Shown here: positions 46,767 to 60,244 of the stretch, piece after piece
Numbering within the stretch: position 1 is the stretch's first letter
Layout: each line of letters starts with the position of its first letter
Assembly: GCA_032358165.1 (NCBI GenBank)
Contig: JAALGY010000018.1
Location: forward strand, 269,787-333,786
DNA length: 64,000 nucleotides
Reading direction: 5' to 3'
Origin: Diplosphaera chodatii
Lineage: Eukaryota > Chlorophyta > Trebouxiophyceae > Prasiolales > Stichococcaceae
The notes under the pieces: generated by a model
The model's input: only the letters and a program-made list of their open reading frames with translations
The model's database searches: none
What the model was told of the DNA's origin: nothing
Program-made: the position numbers and the translations under genes

Positions 46767-46996
46767 CAGGCGGCTTTGTGCCTGAATGAGTGTATATCGA
46801 TAGAGGGAGCGTGCAAGCTTAAGTGTACATTTCAGGCTGTGGCAACATGTTAGATAGTGTACAGCAGGGTCTCTCCCCTGCAGCTAAGTAGAGTGTGTGT
46901 GCGGGATCTTGAAATCTTCGTATGATGCATGAAAACATGAAAACACCAGCATGAAACCACATCCTCAAATGTCCAGTGCAAATAGCAAACCAACTG
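46767..46996. other. Short convergent region between PIG-M (+) and GT49 gene (-)
   Basis: 230 bp with no exon; both 3' ends fall here. Confidence 0.5.
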
Positions 46997-49900
46997 TCAG
47001 GAGCCCATGGTGCCGCCATGCTCTGCTACCGCTGCTGGGGCACCGCTTGCCCCAAACACCCGCCACCAGGGCAGCTGGGCGCGGCAGGCCAGGAAGCCCT
47101 GCCCAGCGATTGGCTGGTACGACCCACGCCGCAAATGCCAGTCCATTGAGCCCGATAGTGCGTACACCGTGTCAGCAAGGCCCTGTGCAACGACAGACGT
47201 TTGAGCACCTCATTCGTCTCTGGCCTGCTGCAGTGCAACGATCTGACCAGTACTTGCATGGCACTGTGTCATCATCAGCAGGGTCTGACTTGTCATCAGG
47301 GTCACACACTCAGTTGAACTCGTGCTCGCTACCTGCAGCGGCGGCGGAGCAACATCTGCTGCGTTGTGCGCTCCATGGCTGGCCGCCCAGGCGGCCTGCA
47401 TGGGAGACGCTGCATGAGGCTGGTGCAGCAGGAAGGCACCTGGGTGCGTCGCAAACCTGCATGCCAGCAGTGTGCACATTCCGGAATCGGAGACGGCAGC
47501 AGCTATGCTCACTATAGCAAAGGGAAGAAACAGCCAATCAAGTGATAATCTGCAGCGACTCACTTGGGCACAGGGCCCAACAGCAGCACATATCTTGGCG
47601 GTTAATGGCCAGCACAGTGATGCACCTGAAACCGTTGCTGTATAGCAGCTTCGTCCACGATGCCCGGTCCAGGCCATAGCCCCGGAAGCGCGCGTCAAAT
47701 GGCGGCAGCAGAGCGCGGCTGGCCAGCAGAAATGGCTCAAACCTGGAACAAAGGCAAATAAGTGGGTGTGTGTACATGGCATTCCTCCGCTGCAATACTG
47801 CTGTTTGATTGGCAGTGGCAAATCCCTCGTGTACTATACACAACTATTACATGGCCCTGCAGTCCTCCTGTCTGCAGACGCACCCCGCAGTGTAGTTGAC
47901 TGCATATGGTGCGGCGTCGCTGGGAACCGCCAGCCACCTGCTGATGTCAGTGGCCCTCTGGCAGGCCTTGCAATCCGCATTGAAAGCCCCGGTTGCTTGC
48001 CGCCGCACAGCAGCTGTCAGGGCTGACTTGTCTGGTATGGCTGTCAGGTTCTGTACATCGATGGTGCCGTTGGCAGCAGCATGCTGCTGCAAGGCTGGCA
48101 TCACCACTGCATAGCGAGAACGTGCCAATGCCAGCACACTCGCAAACCTGCAGGCAGAAGCAATCGTGCAACCAGGCCTGCTGGCAACACACATGCGCAG
48201 CCACAGTGCCATGCGCCTCGAGTGCAAAAGGAACTGCATCATGAGGGGCTGCTGGTAAGATCATTTACGAAGGATCATTACCCAGCGGGGCTTGCAAGCT
48301 GCGCCGACAGCGCGGGCGCTACCAGCATATCGCCGTCCAGCACTAGCACCAGCTCGGATTGTGCATACAGCAGGGCGGTGTTGCGCAGCGCATTGGCTGG
48401 GAACAGCTGCGCTGCTGCGGCGTCCGCCACCCCCTCGCTGTGCAGCGTAATGGTCAGCTGGCAGCCACCGCTTGCTGCTTCAGCTCTGCAGGCAGGAACT
48501 CATGATCATCACCAGGTGGCATTAAAGCACGCCACCGCGGTCTTCAGCAAGCAACAAATTGTGTTATTGTGGGGATTGCCCTATACCACATCGGTATATT
48601 CTTGGAACAGCAGGGAAGGTGAGAGAGGGCTAATATCATGTTGAGGCTGACCTGTCAAACGCTGTCTGAACAATGTGGCGAGCTGCAGCCAGGGCCTCTG
48701 CACTCGCGAGGTCCTCAGCTGTCAGCGGTTCTGAACGTGCCCCCTCTCCACTGGCGCTGCTGCCCGCAGCTGCCGCTGCGTCCTCCGCTTCCCACTGGGC
48801 CTGCAGTGCGTCCATCCATGCGTCCTCCGCAGCCAGCGGCGGCAGCGGCTGCGTGAGGTTGATGACCGGCAGGTAGACCGCCGCAGACAGTGGGCCGCCC
48901 CAGGACCCGCACCTGTTGTCTAGGGCGCCATAGGTGAGTGGGTGAGATAGGGGAGCAAAGGTGAATCGACACTGCATTTGATCCGCTCCCACACCACACA
49001 CTTGCAACATGTACATCCAGGTGCATGCTCATATAAAACATGTACTCACAGCGCGGTCAATTGGTGCAGGCGGTCTACACTGTATATGGTCACAGCAGTG
49101 GTGTCAAACGCTGGCGGCTTGGCGCTTACCAGTTCCATCACTGGCGTCAACCTGCAGGAAACTCTCAGAGTGTTCCCACCGTGTTTCAATTTTGTACCAC
49201 TAGCCTGCTGCTTCACATCTGCGCGCGGACCTTGGCATGCGGGAGCCAATGTGCAGCAGTTTGTATACCTGCCAGGCCTTCCACTCGCAAAGTCGTGCAT
49301 TGAATACCGCTGCTTTGCGCTGCCGTCCATGCAGGCTGTCAGGCTGCCTGCTGTTGCTGCTGCTACCGGTGCAGCGCTGCCCTCTACTGCTCGTGGCATG
49401 GCTTTATCACGTCTGAGACCATGTTCAAATCTGTCGAGCTCCACCACATCTGTCAAGCCAAAATGGGTGATGTGAGTTCAACACCACGTTTGCCGTCTGG
49501 TGCTGCTTGCTGCCACAGAACATCGTACTCTGCATCGGCATTTTGTGATGGTTTGACAACTGCAGTTTATAGAACGCTTGCTGATATGACACAAGTGCAC
49601 TGCGGAAGCGCTGGCACGTGTGAGCTTCTTGCAACGCAGCCTTATTCAGCAATGAACAACGCAATCACGCTGCTCACCTTGAGCGCTTTGTGCTGTAGCT
49701 CCTGGGCTGTCTGACGACAGAGCCACCTGTTCCAGCACCAGCATGGCTGCCGCGAGCCTGCGGCTGCGAAAGTGCGCCGCGGCAAGCGCATTGCGAGGTG
49801 TGGCTGCGGCGCCATGCGCTGCCAGACGGCTACCAGGCTGGATGTCTGCATCACCAAGTGTTTGCAGGCTGCCGTCAAAATCTGCTGCTGCCGGTCTTGT

Positions 49901-50074
49901 CGAAGGTCTGACAGCCCGCGCAGTGTGGCTGCTTATAAGCGTCAAAATTATTCCGGCAAGAACGATACCGCAGCAAACGGCAAGAACTGCTTGCAACTTC
50001 CTGCGGTGACTGTGCTGTGCTGGGCGGATGTCGGCTGCGGGTGAGTGCAACGGCAGGAACTCTACGGTGGTCAT
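46997..50074 (-). CDS. GT49-family (LARGE-like) glycosyltransferase, type II membrane protein
   Basis: This is a Golgi-type glycosyltransferase of CAZy GT49, the family of the glucuronyltransferase half of animal LARGE and of B4GAT1. From the ATG at 50074, MTTVEFLPLH and basic residues lead into a single hydrophobic anchor (AVLAVCCGIVLAGIILTLIS), as in type II Golgi enzymes, then a stem. The catalytic region begins TTAVTIYSVDRLHQLTALC, spliced 49050 to 48912 into GSWGGPLSAAVYLP, which matches the family's D-R-L...W-x-G-P-x-S-x-A-V-Y-L. Next are LVLVLDGDMLVAPAL with the DxD metal site (48350), ARSRYAVVMPALQ (48130), FEPFLLASRALLPPFDARF and GYGLDRASWTKLL (47740-47640), and GAFLLHQPHAAS (47430), equal to the family's I-H-x-P-H motif. 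The last exon (about 47127-46997, DWHLRRGSYQPIAGQGF...) is chosen by frame and is less sure. Donor and acceptor substrates are unknown. Confidence 0.85.
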
Positions 50075-51268
50075 CGCCCTTGAATGCAACCTACGTACAG
50101 CGTACGCCACAGTATGTACTCTGTGCCACAGTTGTATTGCAGACACATCGTACAAGGCAGCACTTGTCACAGCTGCAAACAGTGGGTGCGGCAGCGCGCA
50201 TGTGAAGCGTATTGCATGGTCAACACGATGCATCTCTCACTTGCTGATCTCAGGCGTCAGCCCAGTACGTATGTCAGTAGCTCCGCGACTGCGCACGGCG
50301 TTGCAGTTCACACGCTTCTGCATGTGTCAGATGCTGGTCTCGGAGAGTCCAATGTGGGGCGCAGTCTGCCGTTTTGCAGCTGTGCAGCACAGCGATTCTT
50401 GCAAATGCTTCTATGCAACATAGTAAAATCTGTGTCAATGCTCATATCCTGAAGCACAAGCGCTGCGACGCCTGCCGACGCTGATGGGCGAAAGTGGACA
50501 TGGACAGCTGACCTGCCTTGCTGTAGGCACTGTGCAGCACCCCTGGTCAATTGACGCCCAGTGACCCGTGCTGTTGCAATGGCTTTTCATGCAGTCCGAT
50601 GCCTGCACATGTGGCTCTTCGATGCTGCTCAAGCACCGGTAGCACTTCAAGTGCCACAAGTTTTGCATAAGATGTGGGCTGATCTGACTTCCAAAACGAC
50701 TTGTTTCCAGCAGGTTGTGAGGGCAAATCAGCAGGCACCCACTGGATCATCGTGATCTAGAAGAGATATACCGTCTGCGCACCTGCGTTCTGTTAGCGTA
50801 GCGGCCCCCAAACTGATCCAGCTGCACGATGGCGGCGCATGGCTTGCGGCAGTGCCCGGCGCCGCAATCTGCAGCATAGCGGGGATATTGTTTGCGTACC
50901 GCAGGCTGTCATGGCGCTGGCGGCTGTGGACGTTGTGGGCTACCTGCCTGCCCCTGCCTCAAAGGTGGATTCGAGGCCAGCAACACGCCCAGCTGAAGGC
51001 TTGCACACAGAGCAGTTTTGAAAATAACTGTATGCAGAGATTTGAGCTTTCCACATGCCTGCAAGATCAGCTGAAACGCGGTCTCATGCTGTCACACGCT
51101 TGATCACACGCCTCGGCCAGCGCCAGATGCGGCAAGCATTTGTTGCACCAGCACGCCGGTGCAGCAAAAGTCCAGCACAGGTCAAGCGGCGGCTTGAGGC
51201 ACTCTCCTCCAGTTCACCTGCATGCTATGCACGCAAAGGGGGCCGGGGCCTGTGTGTTGTGCCTGGTG
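50075..51268. other. Divergent region between GT49 gene (-) and WDR11-like gene (+)
   Basis: About 1.2 kb. An open + frame at 50810-51020 has hydrophobic and basic stretches but no similarity I recognise. It could be 5' UTR or an upstream exon of the WDR11-like gene. I cannot support a separate gene. Confidence 0.4.
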
Positions 51269-54200
51269 ATGCAGGCATGTCCAGGTTCCCTGCACCATTC
51301 ACAACAGGCAAACATCGATGCCGTGGACGTCCTGGACGCCGGCGAGGCGGTGGCGTACGGCGTGGGATCGGCGGTGGCGGTGGCGGACGTGCGTCGCATG
51401 CAGCTGGCGACCGTGCTGGCGGGCGGGCACCGGGGCGCCGCTGTCACCGCTGTCGCCTGGTGCATACTGACATTGCAGTTGGAATCGTGGAGCGCTTCCT
51501 GTGTTTGCATTTGGTAGCGCTGTGCAGGGTCACAGCATTGGCTGACACGAATCGGCCACTGGTGCAGGTCGCCGCACCACCACTCCAGGGACCTGCGCGG
51601 CTCGGCAGCAGGCCTCAGGTGCCGCGATCGTGTGTTGAACCCTGAACAGCAGGTCGTCAGCTGCTGCGGACGACCATCTGCTGATCGCTCCATAGCGTGC
51701 AGCATGCAAGGCAAGGCAGAGAGCATGTGTTACATGTCCCTGAGTGTCTGTCTCCATGATCGTCCAGGGTGGCGTCTGGCGACACAGAGGGCCGTGTGGT
51801 CGTCTGGGACGTGTTTACTGGCGCGGTGGTGGTAGCGCTGGATGACGCTCTCACGGTGAGCAAAGATCCCGACAAACCATACGCCTAGCAAGCAGGCTTC
51901 CATGCCGAGCTGCGGCGGTGGTAGCAGCAGCAGCAGCGGAGGCGGAGGCGGCATTGGCTTAGCAGCAGCAACAGAGGGTGCTTCACATGGTAGCCCTCAG
52001 GCTGGCCATCTCCTGAGCACATTCTGCCAGCCGACACACAGATACAATGCTGAAGCATGTCCGATGCTGAGGCTGTGTACTGAGCTTTGTCGAGGGGTCT
52101 GCCTGTGGCTCAGGCTGCGCTGGGGCGGCGGCCGGACGGCATCACGCTGGGGCACAGGAGCGGCGCGGTGGCTGCGCTGGCGTGGGTCACCGCGGACCCC
52201 GCGCTGCTGGGCATCGCTGTCGCGCACGGCACCTTCCTGGTCTGGGACACCGCAGGTGACGCGCCCCGACATGCTGCTGACCAGCTCGGGGCAGCAGTCA
52301 GTGGCGCTGCTTGCCTGATGCAGGCCGACCGCACCTTGAGCTAAATCACGAAATTTGAATGAATTTCCTGATTCATGAAGATCAGTGTTGGTGAAGGCCT
52401 CTCAGCCTGCAGACCTGCAGAGGCCTTGGCGCCACAAAAATCTTAGGGGTAAAAGCTTGTTCAGGCTGAAGCACAGCGCGGCTGAGTTGCAGGGGGCGGC
52501 GTCGTGTGGAAGAAGGAGGTGAGCGCTGCGGATGGGCTGCGGTCCCTGGCGGTGGACCCCGCCGACCGGCGGCACCTGTGCCTGTGCGGCGGCAAGGGAG
52601 CGCTCATGGTGCTGAAGCTCACCAACCCCGCCCGTGACAGGTGCTGCTGTGCATGCTATGACTAGCAAAATCATGCTTTGGCAGCTGTCTTGCTGTGTTG
52701 CATTGCGTCAGCATGGTGCTGCACCACATGACACTGCTCCGCACTTTAAGCAATCCCACTGGCCACTGCCCTGCAGCACGACTGCTTAGTATCCTGCAGA
52801 GTGCAGCAGCAGCAGTTTCGGGTGGACATGGGTAGCGGCAACGGCGACAAGCCGGGGTCGGCGCCACAGCAGGAGGTGTCCTGCACCTTCTCCCGGACGC
52901 CCGACCTGCTGTTCGTGCTGCTGCCGCGCGAGGTGGGCCGCCTTGCTAAGCACACGGGCTGCTGGCCACTGTCACCATATGTGTAGGCCTGGCAAGCAAA
53001 GCATTCCCTTTCAGCTTTTGTTGACCCGCGATTTTGGCGTGGCCAATCTTCGCTGCACACTTGGCAACCACGGCTGGGTTGATATACAAACAATGTCCTA
53101 ACGCCCTGCTTGCCTGCGCAGGTGGCGGTGTTCGACCTGGAGCTGCAGGCGCCGGCGGCCAGCACAAAGCTGCCAAATGGGCGGCCGGCGTTCCGCGCTG
53201 TTCTGGGCGCCTTTGGCCACGCCTCCGCCGGCGGCGCGCTGCTGTCGGCCGGCCTGGATACCCTGTACTGCCTGCACCAGGTGCCCGTGCTGCCTTCTAG
53301 GCACCCTGCAGTGCCTGTATGTTCGTATGGCCCGAGGCGCTGCCGACACTAACATCGATGTGTCACACGTGCCAGGTGCGTCTCCAGCTGCATCAAAACC
53401 CACCCGCCCTGCACTGCTCTGTTTCGTGTCTCACTGGAGCAGCTGCTGCCAGATGCATGCCACTGGACAGCACACCGCTGCTGCCAGATTGCAGGTGTGG
53501 ATGTGAGTCTTGTGCTGCGCTGCAGGACAGCAGCATGTCGGTGTGGCGGCGCAAGGGGACTGGGCTGACCTACAGCGCGCTCAGCTGGCACAAGATGCTT
53601 CCTCCCCCTTCACGAGCAAGCACGCTGCCAGCTGCCAGCGTCATCTCAGCCGCTGCAGCCGTCTGGCGGGGTCAGTCGGATGGCCACACCATACAAGCAG
53701 CAGCCAGCGGCAAGGAGAACAGCAGCGTGGCCAATGGGGTTAGTGCTGGCATGCTGCTGAGGCGGCGATTTGGCAGCAGCACTGATGAAGAAGGCACAGG
53801 CAGCGGCGCGCAACAGCAGCTGCAGCAGCTCATCGACAGCAGCGGCGGCGGAAGTTGGCACCCAGCATCGTCAAACGCTGTTGACCTCTGCAGGTGTCGC
53901 CTACACACGCCTCCCAAGCCTGGTGCTGACACATAAAGTTGTTCGCACACATGCCTTGGCTGCATGACAGCGCAGAAAGGTACGCTGCAGGCGGCCGGCA
54001 TCTGTGCTCCTGCTTGTTGATCTGAAATGCCATCTGTTGCTGCCTGTGCAGACCAGAGCTGCTGGTGATGCTGGTGACGAGCGGCGGGGAGCTGCTGCGC
54101 TGGAGCGCACCTCTGCTGGAGCTGGAAAGCTCCCCAACCGCCGATTTGCAACCGCAGCTGCAGCCTGCCCTGCAGGGTACGCCTGCCATTGAGGTGGACA

Positions 54201-57200
54201 TGCACATGCACACCCAGGCACTGAATCAGCTGTTCTGAGGCAGTGTATGTCTGCTCTGCTGTGGGCTGCAGTCCAGCGCAAGCCATTATCATCATCGATG
54301 CACACTGAAGCTCCCAAGTGCATTGCCGAGGGCTCCAGAGTCCCTGCTGCAGGCATGCTGGGCAGCCTGCCAGCAGCGGCCACTACCTTTGCGGCCTGCC
54401 CTGTGCCGGTAGGCGTGGGCGGCGACCGCGGGTCCGGCAGCGGGCCCGGCGGCGACGCGGCGGCGGTTCTGGCCGTTGTGTCTGCCGCCGGGACTCTGGA
54501 GATTGCCACGCTGCGGCGGGGGGCGTTATCACCGCTGTCCGCCGCCATCACGCTCTCCCTGTGTGAGGGTTTAGCATTGACATCAGTGCAATCAGATGTT
54601 TTGGGAAGCGGCACATTCATGACTGTTGTCAGGCCATAGCAAGGGGACTCCGAGGCAGCTCCACGTGAGCCCGAAGATAACTGCCACATATCAGTGAACT
54701 CGGTGCGTGCTTCGGACTGCGCAGCGGTGCACAAGGAGGTGGTGCGGGGCGTGAGGTGGCTGGGCGCCACGCCGCGCGTGGTGACCTTCAGCAGCGAGAA
54801 GGCGGCCGGCGGCTTCCGCAACAGCCTGGTGCTGACGGACGTGCGGGCTCGCTGCTCCACGCCGTTCCGCGAGGTGCGCTGCCGGGGTTCCTGTGCCTTG
54901 TCATGACCCCTCGGCAGCGGCTGCCCCGGCTGCCACTGCATCTGCTGCACCTCTCGAAGCGTGAGGACTTGTTGTTATGGCCCAGGTAGGTGTGAACAAG
55001 TCGCTGATGTCAGAATGAGGATGCAACCTGGTCAGGTGGGCGTGGAGACGGCGCCGATGCTGGGGGTGCGGGCGTCGCCCAGCGGGCGCTATGTGCTTGT
55101 GCTGCTGCGCGCGGCGCCCTCCGAGGTCTGGACGGTGAGCTTTCTCCCTGGCTTGGCAACAGGTGTCAGCCATGCTGCACAGCTGCACAACAGCAGCTTC
55201 AGCTGTACAAACCACGCACATGTAGGCAGCTCTGCATGTCAGGCCCTCAAAGTTGAGGGTCACAAGAGCTGATGCCGCTATTCCAGATACCAGATGATCC
55301 AGCTGCTGGTTCGTTTCGAACTGTTTGCTGACGAAACTGCACAGCACCCTTGAGTGTGGCGGATAACATCCTGAGCAATGCATGCGGTTGACGACTGTAG
55401 GTGGGCGGCGGGCTGGCGCCGCGACGGCTGCGGGTGCTGGACCTGCCCTTCTCTGCGGTGGAGTGGGCGCTGCCGGGGGACGCGCCCCAGCTGGCGCCCG
55501 ATGGCCTGCCGCCTGACCGCTGGGCGCTGTTCGCCCGCTCCCCCCTCGCCCGCGAGCGGTCCATGACCGGGTGCGCCACGTCAACCATGACGATGCTGCT
55601 GCATGTGACAGTCACTTGAATGCAAGATGTGCTGAAGTGCAGCGTCCTGGGGCCATACGACACTTTGGAGGGTAGCAGCAACATTGTGGACTGCAGTGCT
55701 TGATGGATCGCTTTCTTTTTCTACAGTCTGCTTGCATGACTACTGACAGTCGCTAACCGAGGTCCAGCTGCCATGTCCCTCAGGTATCTGGAGGATATGG
55801 AGACGCCTACTGCAGAGGCTGCCGAGGCAGCCGGCGGCGCCGCACAGCCTGCCGCAGCAGAGGACCTGCCCGTGGAGCGGCTGGCCTTTGCGCTGGGGGA
55901 CGGCACCGGCAGGATCGGCGTGCTGGCGGTGCAAGGCCGTAAGGTGGGCATGCAGTATCCAGCGTTCCCGCCTGTGCTTGCAGACACGCATCTTCGTGTG
56001 TGCTATCCAGCATCACAATCATCAATCCTCTCATGACCTGTAGAGCGGGCGGAAAGCAGGGGAGAGAGCATGCCCTCCTGCGGTTGCGTGGCTGTCGTCA
56101 GTGGCAAGCTGCAGCACTCGGACTGACCTGCCGCAGGTGACGGACACAAAGCCGAGGCGGCCGACGGCGGGCGTCATGGACGGCGGCGATGTGGTCAGCA
56201 CCGCCGTGGTGGCCTGGGGCAGCCTCGTGGTGTTTGGTGACGCTGAAGGTGACATTCGATTCCAGATGTCAGCCTGCGGAACTGTTGCTGATGCTGGGCT
56301 GTAATCGGTGTTTGTCACTCTGCACGAGCCCAAAGTGTCCCGCCTGTGCCTGCCTGCATGTTGCCAAACAACATGCTTACCTCGGCTGCAGGCAAGCTGT
56401 ATCGGTGGGACACAAGCAGCGGGCGCACCACTGCCATTGCTACGGGGCAGGGCGCAGTGCGGCGGATGCACTTTGCACCGCCTGCATCTCCAGTTGTGCC
56501 CTTCAACCCAGGTGCGCGAACCAATATGCAGGATTGAGGCTGAGGCTCATGCTGCATGTCCCGCCACATGCTGCCGCCGAGGTCACCTGTTTGTCTTGAA
56601 CCATCTGCTTGCTGTCATGTCAGCACTGGTCTGGTTGCGGCATGACAGCACTGGCAAAGCATGCTTCACTGCAGTGCCGGGCGGCGCAACAGAGGCACGG
56701 CTGGCGGTGCTATTTGCCGGCGGAGCCTTCGGCATCTGGGAGCTGGACTCACGTCTGGACCTGCGGCAGGTGCCTTTTGAGCCTTACCGTGACACATCCA
56801 CTGTCAGCACGCTGACACGTTCACTGTCAGCATGGTGACTGCAGAAAAGGCATGATGGAGTATTGACAGAGGCATTATAGCACCCGCGGTCTGCGCAGCT
56901 GCTGTCAATGCCTGAGGCGGTGCTTTCAGCATCGTGTCAGCACTGCAGGGGCCGGTGACAGTGGCGGCAGCTGCTCGAGTGGGCCGCGTCATTGACATCG
57001 CCTGGGCGCCGCTGCCGGCGCCTGTGGGCGGGGGCGCTGTGCTGCTGGCCGCCACCGACGATGGCGGCGTCGCGGTGCTGGACGCCTGCCAGGCCGCTGA
57101 CGCTGCCCCGCGCCGCCTGAGGTGCCTGACCTGCCGTACCTCGCACTTTGTATGATTGAAGAGTAATCATATTTCCTGCTGCGTACAGAGAGCCTGCGCC

Positions 57201-60016
57201 TCACCCCTAGGGTTGCTGGTGCATGGCAGCCTGTTCCCTGCGTGTCCCTGCCACAGCTTCAGGGTGAAGGGAGGGCGCATTTCCCAAACGCTTTGCGAGG
57301 CAGCACGTGCTGCATGCTAAGGCTGCCCTGACACGCAGGGGCGTTGGTCTGAAGGCGGCGGTGGGCGGCGCATGGCCGCAGCCTGCCGGGGGCCTGGCGG
57401 CGCCGCCGCCCCTGGGCTCCGCCGCGCTGTTGCCGCCCGCCTGGGGCCTGCTGCTGCGGCTGCTGGTCCAGCAGGTGGGTTTCACGTCATCTGCAATGCT
57501 GTTGCCTGCTGTGAGGGGTGCATTTGCATGGTCGTCTGCCAAGCTGCGCAGGTTTCAGACGGGTTGCCCAGATGGGCTTGTTGCATGTTCGACCGCTGCC
57601 GCCGCTGCAGCAGAGCAGCATGGTTGTGGACATTGCAGGGCGTACCCAGCGGCGCACTGAGGGTGCTGGCGACCGCTGTCAGCAGCGCCGCGGCGTCTGA
57701 GGAGGACTTGGCGGGGGCTGAGGCAGCTGTGTGGGCGGCGCTGCCGCCGGGCTGCCGTGGCGCCTGGGAGGCGGCCCGCCATGCCACGGCACCCCAGGTG
57801 CAGCCAGAACATTCTTCAGCGAAACTTGCTTTGCAGAGGGGCAGTCTTTTGTGCTGCAGCCAAACCAAGTCTGTTGATTGCCGTTGCGATCACTCTTATG
57901 ACCGGAAGCGTGGCATAGGCGGCGGTCGTGGGTCGGCGGGCCTCAGAGCCCGACTTCTCGCCGCACGCCGGCCTGGGCCGCTTGACCTCAGTGGACAGCC
58001 TGGCCATCGGTGATGGTGCAGCCAAGCGCTCCGGCAGTGGCGCGCTGCGCATCCGCACCGACAGCCGCCGCGCATCAGAGCTGCTGCCGGGTACAGTAGT
58101 CAATGTAGGGGTTGACGGCAAAGCTGAAGGAACGTATGCAGCAACACACGCACCGCCAGAATGCCAGGCGTGCTGCTTTATCTGTGACTTTACAACGTGT
58201 GCCACCTAAATACGCTTGTTGTCACGCTCCAGGTGATGGTGAGGCGGGCCCGTCACTGGCGGAGGTCATCTCCGTGCTGGCTATCGCAAGAGGCGGTAGC
58301 ACGCTGCTGGCCGCCGAAGCAGTGGCTGCAGAGGCGTCTGTGGAGTCTCTGAACCCGGCAGCAGCCCGCGCTGAGCTGGCAGCCAGAGTGCTGGGCGATG
58401 AGGTGAGTCGTGGACCCTCTGCGTTTTGCAAAGCCTCTAGTGGTAGTGCGCAGGGCATGTCAGCTGCTCAGCAAGTATCCTTGCCAATGTTGCAGGAGGA
58501 AGCCCACTTCTGGCGGCAGCTGCCAGCCACGCTGGCTGCTGCACAGGTGTCGGCAGACGCTCTAGGAACAGCAGAGAGCAGAAGCAGCCCAGCAGCTGCA
58601 TCGAGTACCGGCAGGTGATCCTCATCACTGCTATCCCACGATGCTTGCTCTCCTGGCACCCTTGTGTGCGACCAGACTCATGCAGGGTGGCTGACCGGTG
58701 TCAGCTGAGGCTGCGCAGGCCGCTGTGGGAGCCGCAGGTGCTGCTTGCAGAGGCGCGGGAGCGCGTAGCCTGGCACGAGGCCATGGACAGTGGCGCAGCA
58801 CCTTCCGACCGCCAGCAGGTAGGTGCATCGTCCTCAACATCAGCGCAGCACGCTTGGCTGGACCAAGCTCTTGCCCACTTTTATGCAACAGGAGGACCTG
58901 AAAAGTGTGGTGTTCATCTCCGCCTTCAAAGCTCAGTGGCGGCAGTGACAAACAAAGCTCGGTTGCAGCAGCCGGTACGCCCGCCTGCAGGAGCGGCGCA
59001 TGGTGGAGTACGTCAGCCTGGGCGACTATCACTCCGCCGTGGGCTTCCTGCTCGCATCGCCGCCCGACCGCTCGGCGCGCTACTACCGTGACGCGCTCTG
59101 CACCCTGGCCCTGGCGCACGCCGCCGCCGCCGTGCCAGACGGCCTCCAGTCTTCCGGCGGCCCATTGAATTCGCAGCACAGCACGGACGCTGGGACGGCG
59201 CGACAGGGCTCCCTGGGCAGGACTCTCTCGAGTGCGCCCAGCGTGGCGCTCCCGCAGCCGCCGCCCGCCAGCAGCCTGCTGTGGCAGGCGGCCAAGGTGT
59301 GCGCCTTTCTTTGGCGCCATGCTTCTGCGCGCACTTCTTGCCACGCAAAAGTACATTTGCAGCAGGAGCGTCAACTGCTTGCTCCAGTGTCCTCTGACAA
59401 TCGGCAAGCACACTTGCAGGTGGTGGCAGCCAATGCGGCAAGCGTGGGCGATGCACTCCTGGGCGTCCCGCTGCTGTGCTCCTCAGGTATCTCGTGCAGC
59501 AGACGATATTGGCACCAAGGCGACAGTCACGAGTACGGCGGCTGAGTCCCTGCCTTCTTTCCTTGCGCAGGTCTGGTGGCGGAGGCGGCAGCTGTGCTGC
59601 AGGATGCAGGCCTCTGGCGGTATGCCGCCACTTTGGCGGCTGGTTCGCTGTCCCTGCCGGCACAGGCGGCTGTGCTAGACCGTTGGTCGACACATGCCTT
59701 GCAGGTCAGTATGTCATCAGCTGCTGGGCACACAGCATTGCACCTGCATGTAGGCGGTCACCAGCCAGGCAAAGTGATGTGCAAACTGTTGAAATGCATG
59801 CAGGCTGAAGGGCACATCTGGCGTGCGGCTGCACTGCTGGTAGCCGCGGGTGATTTCGATGGTACCGTGGCGCTCTTCACGGCTGCCCAGCTGCCGGATT
59901 GCGCCTCAGCCTTTGCCAGTGTTGTGCATGATGCTGGCATCGATGCAGGGGAGCACGCAGAGTCGGTGGAAGCAAATCTGCGGCTGTATGCAGTGGAACT
60001 GCTGCAGGCTGTATGA
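51269..60016 (+). CDS. WDR11: WDR11-like WD40 protein
   Basis: This large two-beta-propeller protein is orthologous in layout to WDR11/BRWD2. In animals WDR11 forms a complex with FAM91A1 that helps tether AP-1-derived vesicles at the trans-Golgi network. About 25 exons read from 51269 to the stop at 60016. Blocks: AVAYGVGSAVAVADVRRMQL then VASGDTEGRVVVWDVFTGAVV (joined 51459 to 51768); GHRSGAVAALAWVTADPALL; LAVDPADRRHLCLCGGKGAL; SCTFSRTPDLLFVLLPREVAV; DTLYCLHQ joined to DSSMSVWRRKGTGLTY (53280 to 53525); the inter-propeller VHKEVVRGVRWL and RNSLVLTDVR (54720-54850); LRVLDLPFSAVEWALPG (55420); LYRWDTSSGRTTAIATGQG (56400); then the helical C-terminal half with RRMVEYVSLGDYHSAVGFLL (58990), WRYAATLAAGSLSLPAQAA (59600) and IWRAAALLVAAGDFDGTVALF (59820). 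The start codon is uncertain; a preceding exon may exist in 50800-51260. Confidence 0.82.
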
Positions 60017-60244
60017 CGTCGAACCATCGTTGCTATAGCGAGGTCTAGGGCTAGACCAACGTAGCAGCTATATATGATCTGGTTTTGGTCGATTCGCAGA
60101 GACATTCTTGCTTAGGTGTTTGCACCACCAACAGCCAAAGTAGCGGCCGATCCACAGCATCGATCTGCTGTATCGTTGCAGTCCTGGCAGCGACACACCT
60201 GCACATCCTGTTGTGGCATGCTGTTGCGCATGCCTGGACAATGC

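Noticed and set aside
53385..53515. Repeated GCTGCTGCCAGAT in a WDR11 intron as another exon echo
   Set aside because: The 12-13 bp repeat does not match either flanking exon edge; it is probably GC-rich low complexity.
53901..54950. Minus-strand open frame of about 350 codons
   Set aside because: It is the shadow of GC-rich WDR11 exons on the other strand; no splice signals or motifs support it.
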